Below, piece by piece: positions 50,648-63,729 of a stretch of DNA of 64,000 nucleotides. Within the stretch, counting starts at the first letter, position 1. Each line of letters opens with the position of its first letter. Position numbers and translations under genes: made by a program. Below the pieces are notes generated by a model. The model worked only from the letters and a program-made list of their open reading frames with translations. It was not told where the DNA came from and made no database searches. The stretch covers positions 1,550,001 through 1,614,000 of the forward strand of contig NZ_CP043342.1 of NCBI RefSeq assembly GCF_003594935.2. The letters run 5' to 3'. The stretch comes from Enterobacter huaxiensis. Lineage in GTDB: Bacteria > Pseudomonadota > Gammaproteobacteria > Enterobacterales > Enterobacteriaceae.

Positions 50648-50663
50648 TGTGCCACGGATCACA
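50648..50663 (-). promoter_or_regulatory. CRP-like site upstream of yohJ
   Basis: TGTGCCACGGATCACA has one perfect half-site (TCACA) and one with a single mismatch (TGTGC). It lies in the gap between yohJ and the divergent methionine aminopeptidase gene and could act on either. Confidence 0.5.
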
Positions 50664-50800
50664 TCATGAATTTTGAGCATACCAGACATTCCTGAATGGA
50701 ACGTTGGGCATTTCCCCAAATGGACAGGCTTCGTTTTACATGCCAGTATTTGTTTTATATATGAATCAATTGATTATGCATCTCGACGCAGGAGCGCCTC

Positions 50801-51580
50801 ATGCCGTCTATCATCATTAAAACCGCCGACGAGCTGGCCAGACAACGCCATGCCGGCGAGCTGTTAGCCTCCGTCTTTACCATGTTAGACGGATTTATTG
50901 CCCCCGGGGTCACCACCATGGCGATTAACAACCGTGTGGAGGATTTTATCGTCAATACGCTGCGTTCCCGCCCGGCCAGCAAAGGACAATATGATTTTCC
51001 GTACGTGCTGAATACCTCCGTCAACGAGGTGGTGTGCCACGGCATTCCCAAAGAGTCGGAGCACCTGAAGTCCGGTTCCATCGTGAACGTGGATATCACC
51101 CTTGAGAAAGACGGCCTGATAGCCGATTCCAGTAAAATGTATCTCATTGGCGACGTCTCGCCGCTGGCGCGCAGGCTGGTGAAGAAAACCTACGAAGCCA
51201 TGTGGAAAGGGATCGAGGCGGTGAAGCCCGGCGCGACGCTGGGAGACATCGGCCACGCCATTCAGTCACATGTTGAAAGCAACGGCTACAGCGTGGTGCG
51301 CGAGTATTGCGGCCACGGCGTGGGCAAAGAGATGCACGAGGAGCCGCAGGTGCTGCACTACGGTAGGCCCGGCGAAGGTGCGGTACTGAAGGAAGGCATG
51401 GTGTTTACCATTGAGCCGATGGTCAACCAGGGCGACAGCCGCATCAAAACTAAAAAAGACGGCTGGACGGTGGTCACCCGCGATAAAAAACTGTCCGCGC
51501 AGTGGGAGCATACTATCGCCGTCACCGCCGACGGCTACGAAGTCCTGACGCTGCGCCCGGACGAGACGCTGCCGAATTAA
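50801..51580 (+). CDS. Second type I methionine aminopeptidase (Map-like)
   Basis: 259 residues, similar in size to Map. It has the peptidase M24 fold with metal ligands in place: Asp residues in IVNVDITLEKDGLIADSSKM, His in GHGVGKEMHEEP, Glu in FTIEPMVN and Glu in AQWEHTIAV. The conserved HGIP motif (CHGIPKESEH) is also present. It is not in the map-rpsB position, so it is an extra copy; the enteric core has its own essential map gene elsewhere. ATG 50801 follows AGGAGC. Its special role is unknown. E. coli lacks this gene at this point, between yohJ and dusC. Confidence 0.9.
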   Translation: MPSIIIKTADELARQRHAGELLASVFTMLDGFIAPGVTTMAINNRVEDFIVNTLRSRPASKGQYDFPYVLNTSVNEVVCHGIPKESEHLKSGSIVNVDITLEKDGLIADSSKMYLIGDVSPLARRLVKKTYEAMWKGIEAVKPGATLGDIGHAIQSHVESNGYSVVREYCGHGVGKEMHEEPQVLHYGRPGEGAVLKEGMVFTIEPMVNQGDSRIKTKKDGWTVVTRDKKLSAQWEHTIAVTADGYEVLTLRPDETLPN

Positions 51581-51646
51581 CCGCCGGGCTTTCAACCTAC
51601 CTGGAGAGCGGCTACTATAGCGCGTCTTTTTTCACAGGTACTCTGA

Positions 51647-52579
51647 ATGCGTGTTTTACTGGCCCCAATGGAAGGCGTGCTCGACTCCCTCGTGCGCGAG
51701 CTTCTGACCGAGGTAAACGACTACGATCTCTGCGTGACGGAGTTTTTGCGCGTGGTCGATATGCTGTTGCCGGTAAAATCGTTTTACAGGCTCTGCCCGG
51801 AGCTGCATAACCAGAGCCGAACCTCCTCCGGCACGCTGGTGCGCATCCAGCTGCTGGGCCAGTACCCTGAATGGCTGGCGGAAAACGCCGCCCGCGCCGT
51901 TGAGCTGGGTTCTTACGGCGTCGATCTCAACTGCGGCTGCCCGTCGAAAATGGTGAACGGCAGCGGCGGCGGGGCAACGCTGCTGAAAGATCCGGAACTT
52001 ATCTACCGCGGCGCGAAGGCGATGCGTGAAGCCGTACCGCCGCATCTGCCGGTCACGGTCAAAGTGCGCCTGGGCTGGGACAGCGACGCGCGGCAGTTTG
52101 AAATTGCCGATGCGGTGCAGCAGGCCGGCGCCACCGAGCTGGTGGTGCACGGACGTACTAAGGAAGACGGCTATAAAGCCGAGCGTATCAACTGGCAGGC
52201 AATCGGCGAGATCCGCAAGCGGCTCACCATTCCGGTTATCGCCAACGGCGAAATCTGGGATTACGACAGCGCGCAGGCCTGCATGAAAGAGACCGGGTGC
52301 GATGCGGTGATGATTGGTCGCGGCGCGCTGAACGTGCCAAACCTCAGCCGGGTGGTGAAATATAACGAACCGCGCATGCCGTGGGCTGACGTGGTAACGC
52401 TGCTGCAAAAATACAGCCGTCTGGAAAAGCAGGGCGACACCGGTTTATATCATGTTGCGCGTATTAAGCAGTGGCTCAGCTATTTGCGAAAGGAATATAG
52501 CGAAGCGCTAGGATTATTCCAGGAGATCCGCACGCTGCAGACGTCCGCGGATATTGCGCGGGTGATCCAGTCAAAATAA
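51647..52579 (+). CDS. dusC: DusC, tRNA dihydrouridine(16) synthase
   Basis: 310 residues. It begins [20 protein letters not shown], and the FMN-binding TIM barrel carries the active-site Cys in [16 protein letters not shown] near residue 98. DusC reduces U16 of tRNA. The start ATG 51647 agrees with the family. It lies on the same strand as the aminopeptidase gene, about 65 bases away. Confidence 0.95.
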   Translation: MRVLLAPMEGVLDSLVRELLTEVNDYDLCVTEFLRVVDMLLPVKSFYRLCPELHNQSRTSSGTLVRIQLLGQYPEWLAENAARAVELGSYGVDLNCGCPSKMVNGSGGGATLLKDPELIYRGAKAMREAVPPHLPVTVKVRLGWDSDARQFEIADAVQQAGATELVVHGRTKEDGYKAERINWQAIGEIRKRLTIPVIANGEIWDYDSAQACMKETGCDAVMIGRGALNVPNLSRVVKYNEPRMPWADVVTLLQKYSRLEKQGDTGLYHVARIKQWLSYLRKEYSEALGLFQEIRTLQTSADIARVIQSK

Positions 52580-52673
52580 TAAGCGTTAATTTGCTCACAC
52601 TTTTTTAAAATAGAAAACGATGCATGTTTTCAAGGTGGCGTGACGGTGGTAAGGTGCCACTGTTTTCAACGCA

Positions 52674-52702
52674 GGATTGTTACTGGCTAACAGGCAAAAC
52701 CT
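52674..52702 (+). ncRNA. BglG-type RNA antiterminator (RAT) before the porin gene
   Basis: GGATTGTTACTG and CAGGCAAAACCT flank a GCTAA loop, matching the BglG/LicT RAT pattern. It overlaps the terminator at 52698 so that the two structures exclude each other. The inner stem is one pair shorter than in the other two RATs. Confidence 0.85.
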
Positions 52703-52750
52703 AAGCGTTTCACAGCATTAACCGCTGTGGAGCGCTTAGGTTTTTTTTTG
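52698..52750 (+). terminator. Terminator in the leader of the porin gene
   Basis: AACCTAAGCG pairs perfectly with CGCTTAGGTT (52733-52742), with an inner CACAGC/GCTGTG hairpin, and is followed by seven Ts. It overlaps the RAT by 5 bases. Confidence 0.92.
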
Positions 52751-52880
52751 CCTGTCATTTATGCAGGAGAGACATTTGGCCTAACGCTATTTGCTGGAAT
52801 GAATAATCAAAACACGACGGGAAATAGAAAAATTTCCCGCGACCGGTTACGCACTAAATACTCAGTTACAGGTTGCTATT

Positions 52881-54227
52881 ATGACAAATAAAAATAATCT
52901 CTGTGCGCTTGCCTTATTGGCGATATCGCCTTTTTCGATGGCGCAGGACTGGAACGGAACGGTATTAGGTTTTGAAGCCCCGCCGGATCCGATTTTAGGC
53001 GAGATGCTCGGCATTCGTAAAATCCTTAACGATAACGGTTTTACCTACAATCTCGGCTACCTGAATGAGATCGGCTGGAACGGCGGCGGCGGTTACAACC
53101 ACGATTCCCACGTGGCCTATATCGATCAGTTTGCGCTGACCTTCAATCAGGATCTCGAGCGCTGGACGGGCATCCCCGATGCGCGTATTGAGGGGAACAT
53201 CGTCAACCGTAACCACAATGACGATCTCACCACCAAACGGGTGCAGGATCCGCGCGTGAATTTTAACGACCTGACCCAGGAGAGCTGGGGCGGGCAGTCC
53301 ATTACCCGTCTGGGCTGGCTGACGTTTGCCCGCAGCTTTGACGACCGGCGCCTCACCTGGCGCATTGGGATGATGAACAAGGTGCAGACCTTCGACCAGA
53401 TCATCCCGTGCGACTTCCAGCTGCTCACCCAGTGCGGCGGAAAATCGGCCAACTCGCTCACCTGGAACAACTGGAACGTTCACACCTGGGGCACCACGCT
53501 GGAGTATAAGGTAACGCCTACCGTCACCTTAAAAGGCGGGGTGATGGAGCAAAACCCGGAGGCCTCCAGCCGTAGCCACGCCTGGAGCTGGTCGACGAAG
53601 GGCAGCAAAGGGGTATTGCTCCCGGTTGAAATCGAAGCGCGGCCGCTGGTTAACGGCCTGCCGGGTGCGTATAACCTGGGCGTGGTGTTCACCAACGCGC
53701 CGCAAACCGATCTCTACCGCGGAAAATCCGGCGGGGCTGGGGCGAGCGATCCGGACGGATTTGAAAAACATAACCGCACGTGGTTCATGTATGCCGGGCT
53801 GAACCAGCAGATCACGCAGCACGAGGACGATCCGAATCGCGGGTTGAGCACCTCTTTCAGCATGAGCCTTGCGGATCAGAGCACTAACTACATGCACCAG
53901 GTTTACGCCGCCTCGCTGCGCTATCGCGGGCTGTTTGACGCGCGCCCGGAAGACTGGATTGGCTTCGGGCTGACCTGGATTGATATGAGCAGCCAGTACG
54001 CCCGCAGCCAGCGCTATATGAACAGCCTGAGCGGCGTGTCGGACTATAACGATCCGGCGTATCACCCGGTGCCGGGCCATTCCCTGAACGGGGAGTTTTA
54101 CTATCGCTTTCGTCCTGTGTCGTGGCTGGAGCTGCAGCCGGGCATTCAGTACTGGCACCATCCGGGCGGCGTATCCCGCACTCAGGATGCCTGGGTTACG
54201 GAGCTGAAAACCGTCGTCACCTTCTAG
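52881..54227 (+). CDS. OprB-family carbohydrate porin
   Basis: 448 residues. Signal peptide MTNKNNLCALALLAISPFSMA, then a beta-barrel beginning QDWNGTVLGFEAPPDP and ending in VVTF, a terminal Phe typical of outer-membrane proteins. Segments such as RLGWLTFARSF and WGTTLEYKVTPTVTLKGG fit the carbohydrate-selective porin OprB. It probably admits beta-glucosides to the periplasm for BglF. Its leader carries a RAT/terminator, so it is expected to be controlled by BglG like the genes behind it. In E. coli the bgl porin gene (bglH) lies after bglB and is of the LamB family. Confidence 0.88.
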   Translation: MTNKNNLCALALLAISPFSMAQDWNGTVLGFEAPPDPILGEMLGIRKILNDNGFTYNLGYLNEIGWNGGGGYNHDSHVAYIDQFALTFNQDLERWTGIPDARIEGNIVNRNHNDDLTTKRVQDPRVNFNDLTQESWGGQSITRLGWLTFARSFDDRRLTWRIGMMNKVQTFDQIIPCDFQLLTQCGGKSANSLTWNNWNVHTWGTTLEYKVTPTVTLKGGVMEQNPEASSRSHAWSWSTKGSKGVLLPVEIEARPLVNGLPGAYNLGVVFTNAPQTDLYRGKSGGAGASDPDGFEKHNRTWFMYAGLNQQITQHEDDPNRGLSTSFSMSLADQSTNYMHQVYAASLRYRGLFDARPEDWIGFGLTWIDMSSQYARSQRYMNSLSGVSDYNDPAYHPVPGHSLNGEFYYRFRPVSWLELQPGIQYWHHPGGVSRTQDAWVTELKTVVTF

Positions 54228-54301
54228 CAAGTACGATCTGCGTCACGTTTTTACTCGTGGTGCATTGAGGCTACGAATGAAACTGATAGAGTGCCATAAC
54301 T

Positions 54302-54325
54302 GGATTGTTACTGCTTCGGCAGGCA

Positions 54326-54331
<6 letters not shown>
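54302..54331 (+). ncRNA. BglG-type RNA antiterminator (RAT) before bglG
   Basis: GGATTGTTACTGC, TTCG loop, GCAGGCAAAACCT. It overlaps the terminator that starts at 54326. Confidence 0.88.
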
Positions 54332-55215
<884 letters not shown>

Positions 55216-55226
55216 GCCTCAAATCT

Positions 55227-57202
<1,976 letters not shown>

Positions 57203-57205
57203 TAA

Positions 57206-58612
<1,407 letters not shown>

Positions 58613-58622
58613 TAAGGGACGC

Positions 58623-58643
58623 TGCCCGGCGCAGAGCCGGGCA
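58623..58643. repeat. REP-like hairpin after bglB
   Basis: TGCCCGGC, GCAGA, GCCGGGCA form a perfect 8-bp hairpin between the convergent bglB and yohP genes. There is no T run on either strand, so it may not be a terminator. Confidence 0.55.
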
Positions 58644-58649
58644 AATAAA

Positions 58650-58733
58650 TCAGAAAATCATCTTGAACACGCCGGTCACCACCAACAGCCCTATCAAAAA
58701 TATAATCAAAATGATCCACAGTAATATTTTCAT
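58650..58733 (-). CDS. yohP: YohP, 27-residue membrane protein
   Basis: The - strand frame reads MKILLWIILIIFLIGLLVVT and then GVFKMIF, 27 residues, nearly identical to E. coli YohP as I remember it. It is a single hydrophobic segment, a small inner-membrane protein of unknown function; its mRNA and its insertion into the membrane have been studied in E. coli. Upstream, AAGGAGAAAGGAATG contains strong ribosome binding motifs before the ATG at 58733. It is flanked by bglB and mdtQ. Confidence 0.92.
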   Translation of the reverse strand: MKILLWIILIIFLIGLLVVTGVFKMIF

Positions 58734-58937
58734 TCCTTTCTCCTTCTCATGTATGTCCTGAATAAGTGTAGCAGCGGATTTATAATTGGTGTGAATGCAT
58801 TGAATTCATTCATTATCATTGGGAATAATTTTCTGATTATAAAAATGTATGACAATTTGCGGATTGCCACGCGTTACTAAAAAATAGAACGGCATCAAGC
58901 GTAATTTGCGCCTTTATTTTTTTGAGTTTATGGCGTA

Positions 58938-60356
58938 ATGAAACGTTCTTTTCTTTTATCTCTGAGTGCTCCCCTCGTCTTTATTCTGGCCGCCTGCGCG
59001 CCGGAACATTCCACTGTCACATCCATTAAAACCCAACCCACGGCGGCGTCGGTAAATACGCGGCTAAGCCGAACGGACTGGCCGAAAAACGAGTGGTGGA
59101 AAGACTACAGCGATCCCGAGCTTAATTCGCTGATAGCGAAAGCGTTGAGCGATGCGCCAGATATGCAAATTGCCCGGCAGCGCATTACGCTGGCCGAAGC
59201 GCAGGCAAAGGCCATCATGGCGGCTGACGGCCCGCAGATCGATTTTTCCGCCGATGCCGAGCGGCAGAAAATGTCGGCAGAGGGGCTGATGGGGCCCTTT
59301 GCGATTACCGATCCGGCAGCCGGCACCACCGGGCCGTGGTACACCAACGGCACCTTTGGCCTGACCGCGGGCTGGGATCTCGATCTTTGGGGCAAAAACC
59401 GGGCGCAGGTAGAAGCCCGTATTGGCAAGGTTAACGCGCAAAAAGCGGAGCTGGAGCAGACCCGCCAGCTGCTTGCCAGCAGCGTCGCGCGGCTTTACTG
59501 GGAGTGGCAGACCCAGGCCGCCGTGGGGGATATCCTCGTGGAGATTAAACGCGAGCAGGAGAATATTATCGGTGCCGACCGCGAGCTGTATCAGCACGGG
59601 ATCACCTCCTCGGTTGAAGGCGTTGAAACTGACATCAATGCCAGCAAAACGGAAGAGCAGCTGGCTGAAGTGAAAGGCAAAATGAAAGCCGTCGAGGCGC
59701 GTCTGGAGGCCTTGACCAACAGCCCTTCAATGAAGCTTACGCGCCGCGCGTTACCGACAGTGGAAGCGGCATTGCCGTCCGCGCTGGGCTACGAACTGCT
59801 GGCTCGCCGCCCCGATCTGCAGGAAGCGCACTGGTATATTGAAGCCTCCATGAGCGAGGTGGATGCCGCTAAAGCCGCCTTCTACCCCGATGTGAACCTG
59901 ATGGCGTTCCTCCAGCAGGATGCCCTGCACCTGAGCGACCTGTTTCGATCTTCCGCGCAGCAAATGGGCGTAACTGCCGGACTGACGCTGCCGATTTTCG
60001 ACAGCGGCAGGCTAAACGCCAACCTGGATATTGCCCAGGCGCAGAGCAATCTTTCTGTGGCGAACTACAACAAAGCGGTGGTCGATGCCGTTAACCAGGT
60101 GGCGCGTGCGGCCAGTGAAGTGGAAACCCTGACGGCAAAAAGCCAGCAGCAGCAGAAGGTCGAAAAAGACGCAGCGCGCGTGGTGGCGCTGGCACAGGCA
60201 CGCTTACGCGCCGGGATCATTGCAGGCTCCCGCGTCAGTGAAGCCAACATTCCGGCGCTTAAGGAGCGTATTGCCGGGGTGATGCTGCAGGGGCAGTACG
60301 TCGATGCCTCGCTGCAGCTGACGTCCGCGCTGGGTGGCGGCTATCATCACGGCTAA
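58938..60356 (+). CDS. mdtQ: MdtQ, outer-membrane efflux lipoprotein (NodT family)
   Basis: 472 residues. Lipobox ILAAC, with Cys20 the lipidated residue. Two outer-membrane efflux protein (OEP) repeats follow, the first half near IARQRITLAEAQAKAIMAADG and the second near EVDAAKAAFYPDVNLMAFL. TolC-like channel partner of tripartite pumps. Its E. coli K-12 counterpart is a disrupted gene (yohG); here it is intact. No membrane-fusion or pump gene is beside it, so its partner lies elsewhere. Confidence 0.92.
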   Translation: MKRSFLLSLSAPLVFILAACAPEHSTVTSIKTQPTAASVNTRLSRTDWPKNEWWKDYSDPELNSLIAKALSDAPDMQIARQRITLAEAQAKAIMAADGPQIDFSADAERQKMSAEGLMGPFAITDPAAGTTGPWYTNGTFGLTAGWDLDLWGKNRAQVEARIGKVNAQKAELEQTRQLLASSVARLYWEWQTQAAVGDILVEIKREQENIIGADRELYQHGITSSVEGVETDINASKTEEQLAEVKGKMKAVEARLEALTNSPSMKLTRRALPTVEAALPSALGYELLARRPDLQEAHWYIEASMSEVDAAKAAFYPDVNLMAFLQQDALHLSDLFRSSAQQMGVTAGLTLPIFDSGRLNANLDIAQAQSNLSVANYNKAVVDAVNQVARAASEVETLTAKSQQQQKVEKDAARVVALAQARLRAGIIAGSRVSEANIPALKERIAGVMLQGQYVDASLQLTSALGGGYHHG

Positions 60357-60406
60357 AAGCGGGCATTATCTATACTTACCTCTTTGCACATTTTCAGGAG
60401 GTGAGT

Positions 60407-61171
60407 ATGGCTCGAGTGGCAATCGTAACTGCATCGGATTCCGGGATCGGCAAAACCACGGCGCTGATGCTGGCTGAACGCGGGTTTGATATCGGCGTAA
60501 CCTGGCATTCTGATGAGAAAGGCGCGCTGGAAACCTGCCGCGAGGTTGAAGCACGGGGGCAGCGCGCAGAGGCTATCCAGCTTGATTTGAGCACCCTGCC
60601 GGACGGCGCCAACGCCATTGAAACGCTGGTTGCGCGGTTTGGTCGGCTGGACGTGCTGGTCAATAATGCGGGCGCGATGACCAAAGCGTCATTTCTCGAT
60701 ATGCCGTTTGACGAATGGCGAAGCATTTTTACCGTTGACGTTGACGGTGCCTTTCTCTGTTCACAAATTGCCGCCCGGCAGATGGTGAAGCAGGGGGAGG
60801 GGGGACGGATTATCAATATCACGTCGGTGCACGAGCATACGCCGCTGCCGGACGCCAGCGCCTACACTGCGGCGAAGCATGCGCTCGGAGGGTTGACCAA
60901 ATCCATGGCGCTGGAGCTGGTTAAGCACAAGATTCTGGTGAACGCCGTTGCGCCTGGGGCCATCGCCACGCCGATGAACGATATGGATGACAGTGAAGTG
61001 AAAGAAGGCTCGATGCCGTCAATCCCGTTAGCAAGGCCGGGGCACACCAAAGAGATCGCCAGCCTGGTGGCCTGGCTGTGCGACAGCGATGCCAGCTATA
61101 CGACCGGGCAGTCGTTTATCGTCGACGGAGGGTTTATGCTGGCGAATCCGCAGTTTAAGCCGGAGGGATAG
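60407..61171 (+). CDS. yohF: YohF, short-chain dehydrogenase/reductase
   Basis: 254 residues from ATG 60407 (MARVAIVTASDSGIGKTTAL), preceded by AGGAGGTGAGT; the GTG at 60401 lies inside the ribosome binding site. Rossmann fold with TASDSGIG, NNAGAMT, the catalytic Ser in INITSVHEHT and YTAAKHALG. It resembles acetoin-reductase-like SDR proteins, but the substrate is unproven. Confidence 0.94.
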   Translation: MARVAIVTASDSGIGKTTALMLAERGFDIGVTWHSDEKGALETCREVEARGQRAEAIQLDLSTLPDGANAIETLVARFGRLDVLVNNAGAMTKASFLDMPFDEWRSIFTVDVDGAFLCSQIAARQMVKQGEGGRIINITSVHEHTPLPDASAYTAAKHALGGLTKSMALELVKHKILVNAVAPGAIATPMNDMDDSEVKEGSMPSIPLARPGHTKEIASLVAWLCDSDASYTTGQSFIVDGGFMLANPQFKPEG

Positions 61172-61182
61172 GGAACTAAAAA

Positions 61183-61219
61183 CCCCCTCTCCCTGTGGGA
61201 GAGGGCCGGGGTGAGGGCA
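61183..61219. repeat. Hairpin repeat (CCCTCTCC-type), copy 3
   Basis: CCCCCTCTCCC, TGT, GGGAGAGGG, CCGGGGTGAGGGCA, starting 12 bases after the yohF stop codon. Confidence 0.75.
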
Positions 61220-61230
61220 TCAGGCCGCAC

Positions 61231-61803
61231 TCACTCCTCATCCCGTCTCTTCTCTCTGTGCCGCATCCACAGCCGCACCCCAATCACCGCCACGACCACC
61301 AGAATCAGCCACGCCCAGTGCTTGATATGCTGATCCAGATTATGCATCCACGGGCCAATCACCTCGCCGCCCACGTAGCCGAGGGTTGTAAAGATCAGCG
61401 CCCAGGCGATCGCGCCGATAATATTCAGCGGCAGGAAGATTTTGGGCGGCAGGCGGCTGGCGCCGATCAGAATCGGCCCGATAATGCGAAAGCCGTACAT
61501 AAAGCGGGTGCCTATGACGAACAGATAGGGATGGCGCTGGATAAGCCGCTGAGCGCGATTGATTTTCTTCTGATGCTTAGCGAAACGCTTGAGCAGCGTT
61601 GGCCCAAAGCGTAGCCCGAGAAAGTAGAGCAGCTGATCGCCAATCATGCCGCCCAGCGCGACGGCGGCCACCACCAGGGGGAATTTCAGCAGTCCCTGAT
61701 GCGCCGCGACGCCACCCAGCAGCGTGATCGTTTCGCCTTCTGCCACGCTGCCAATCACCAGCGCGGCGTATCCATATTGTTCAATAAGTCCGTTGATATC
61801 CAT
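61231..61803 (-). CDS. yohD: YohD, DedA-family membrane protein
   Basis: 190 residues with four to five membrane segments. DedA/SNARE-associated motif: GEETITLLGG-type start near residue 22 (here EGETITLLGGVAAHQG) and RFMYGFRIIGPILIGAS near residue 105. The family is needed for membrane integrity, and some members transport undecaprenyl phosphate. It is convergent with yohF. Confidence 0.94.
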   Translation of the reverse strand: MDINGLIEQYGYAALVIGSVAEGETITLLGGVAAHQGLLKFPLVVAAVALGGMIGDQLLYFLGLRFGPTLLKRFAKHQKKINRAQRLIQRHPYLFVIGTRFMYGFRIIGPILIGASRLPPKIFLPLNIIGAIAWALIFTTLGYVGGEVIGPWMHNLDQHIKHWAWLILVVVAVIGVRLWMRHREKRRDEE

Positions 61804-61960
61804 TACGTCTGCGTTGTCTCCCTCAGCGTGTCTCCTTTAATCATATACCCCATGAATCAATAACAGGACAATCAACGGAAATTTCCCACTGTACAGAAAA
61901 TAATCTACAGCCTGCATTATACTTAGGGTATCGCTGACGGGCCGACAACAAGGGGGCGCT

Positions 61961-62548
61961 ATGAACCATGTCTGGGGACTCTTCTCCCATCCCGATCGTG
62001 AAATGCACGTAATCAGAAGCGAGAACGAAACGGTCGCGCATCACTACACGCACCATGTGCTGCTGATGGCAGCGGTGCCGGTCATCTGCGCGTTTATCGG
62101 TACAACACAAATCGGCTGGAACTTTGGTGATGGCACCGTAATTCAGCTCTCCTGGTTTACGGGGCTATACCTTGCCATTCTGTTTTACGGCGTGATGCTC
62201 GCCGGGGTGGCGGTGATGGGGCGGGTTATCTACTGGATGGCGCGCAACTACCCGCAGCGCCCGTCGCTCGCCCACTGTATGATTTTTGCCGGATACGTCG
62301 CGACCCCGCTGTTTTTAAGCGGCATTGTCGCGCTTTATCCACTGGTCTGGCTGTGCGCGCTGATCGGTACCGTGGCGCTCTTTTACACCGGATATCTGCT
62401 GTATCTGGGCGTTCCCACCTTCCTGAATATCAATAAAGAAGAGGGCCTGAGCTTCTCCAGCTCGACGCTCGCCATTGGCGTGCTGGTCCTGGAGGCGCTA
62501 CTGGCGCTGACGGTTATTCTTTGGGGTTATGGATACCGTCTTTTCTAA
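61961..62548 (+). CDS. yohC: YohC, Yip1-family inner-membrane protein
   Basis: 195 residues with five membrane segments. It begins MNHVWGLFSHPDREMHVIRSE, as in E. coli YohC, a Yip1-domain protein of unknown function. A perfect 13-bp hairpin follows the gene. It is divergent from yohD. Confidence 0.94.
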   Translation: MNHVWGLFSHPDREMHVIRSENETVAHHYTHHVLLMAAVPVICAFIGTTQIGWNFGDGTVIQLSWFTGLYLAILFYGVMLAGVAVMGRVIYWMARNYPQRPSLAHCMIFAGYVATPLFLSGIVALYPLVWLCALIGTVALFYTGYLLYLGVPTFLNINKEEGLSFSSSTLAIGVLVLEALLALTVILWGYGYRLF

Positions 62549-62553
62549 GCTCA

Positions 62554-62585
62554 CTGCATTGCTGGCGCAAATGCCAGCAATGCAG
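62554..62585. terminator. Perfect 13-bp hairpin after yohC
   Basis: CTGCATTGCTGGC and GCCAGCAATGCAG around a GCAAAT loop, six bases after the stop codon. No T run follows, so if it ends transcription it needs help. Confidence 0.5.
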
Positions 62586-62713
62586 CATCTGTTCACGATT
62601 CTCCGCTGGCGACAACGCACGGTGACCGCTATGATGCCGAAGCCAGCCTGCGTTTTCCGTCGACGCAGGCGGTGTACGTATAACGTGCGTGAATAATTAT
62701 CAGAAGTCTCACC

Positions 62714-63637
62714 ATGCTGAAATTCCGAGTTTCATTACTTAGCCTGGCGCTTATCCTGGGGGCATCCGCTGCCGCTCCAGCGTTCGCCAAAACGCCAGCC
62801 GTGACTACCGCCGCCGCGCAGCCGCAGATTGCGTCCGGCAGCGCGATGATTGTCGATCTGAACACCAACAAGGTGATCTACGCCAGCCACCCGGATCTGG
62901 TGCGCCCGATTGCCTCTATTACCAAATTAATGACCGCGATGGTGGTGCTTGATGCACGGCTGCCGCTGGATGAAAAGCTGAAGGTGGACATCAGCCATAC
63001 GCCGGAGATGAAGGGGATATACTCTCGCGTGCGCCTGAACAGTGAAATCAGCCGTAAGGATATGCTGCTGCTGGCGCTGATGTCGTCAGAGAACCGCGCG
63101 GCGGCAAGCCTGGCGCACCATTACCCGGGCGGCTATGACGCCTTTATTCGCGCCATGAACGCCAAGGCCAAATCGCTGGGGATGACCAATACCCGCTACG
63201 TAGAGCCGACCGGGCTGTCGATTCATAACGTCTCAACGGCGCGCGACCTGACGAAGATGCTGATTGCCAGCAAGCAGTATCCGCTGCTCGGCCAGCTCAG
63301 CACCACGCGTGAGGACATGGCGACCTTCTCTAATCCTGCGTACACGCTGCCGTTCCGCAATACTAACCATCTGGTGTATCGCGAGAACTGGAATATCCAG
63401 TTAACCAAAACGGGCTTCACCAATGCGGCGGGCCACTGCCTGGTGATGCGCACCGTGTTTAACGGTAAGCCGGTGGCGCTGGTGGTGATGGATGCCTTCG
63501 GCAAATACACCCACTTCGCGGATGCCAGCCGCCTGCGCACCTGGATTGAGACGGGAAAAGTGCAGCCGGTTCCGGCCGCGGCGTTGACCTATAAAAAGCA
63601 GAAAGCGGAACAGATGGCGACGGCGCAGAACGACTGA
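62714..63637 (+). CDS. pbpG: PbpG, D-alanyl-D-alanine endopeptidase (PBP7)
   Basis: 307 residues. Signal peptide ends APAFA. Penicillin-binding fold: SxxK as PIASITKL, SxN as SSEN, and KTG in [12 protein letters not shown]. It cleaves D-Ala-mDAP crosslinks in the periplasm. The Lys/Gln-rich C-terminus and size agree with E. coli PbpG. No close upstream gene on the same strand except yohC. Confidence 0.96.
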   Translation: MLKFRVSLLSLALILGASAAAPAFAKTPAVTTAAAQPQIASGSAMIVDLNTNKVIYASHPDLVRPIASITKLMTAMVVLDARLPLDEKLKVDISHTPEMKGIYSRVRLNSEISRKDMLLLALMSSENRAAASLAHHYPGGYDAFIRAMNAKAKSLGMTNTRYVEPTGLSIHNVSTARDLTKMLIASKQYPLLGQLSTTREDMATFSNPAYTLPFRNTNHLVYRENWNIQLTKTGFTNAAGHCLVMRTVFNGKPVALVVMDAFGKYTHFADASRLRTWIETGKVQPVPAAALTYKKQKAEQMATAQND

Positions 63638-63655
63638 GCCGTTAGCGCGCTGATG

Positions 63656-63689
63656 CCCTCACCCCGGCCCTCTCCCACAGGGAGAGGGA
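63656..63689. repeat. Hairpin repeat (CCCTCTCC-type), copy 4
   Basis: CCCTCACCCCGGCCCTCTCCC, ACA, GGGAGAGGGA, reverse orientation to the copy at 61183, starting 19 bases after the pbpG stop codon. Confidence 0.75.
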
Positions 63690-63697
63690 GTAAACAC

Positions 63698-63726
63698 TAA
63701 AAACGGTAACCCAGGTTACCGTTTTG
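63698..63726. terminator. Bidirectional terminator between pbpG and the acetyltransferase gene
   Basis: AACGGTAAC, CCAG, GTTACCGTT with A and T runs on the two sides. Confidence 0.8.
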
Positions 63727-63729
63727 CTT

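Noticed and set aside
58623..58643. Terminator for bglB
   Set aside because: The hairpin lacks a T run on both strands, so it was called a REP-like repeat instead.
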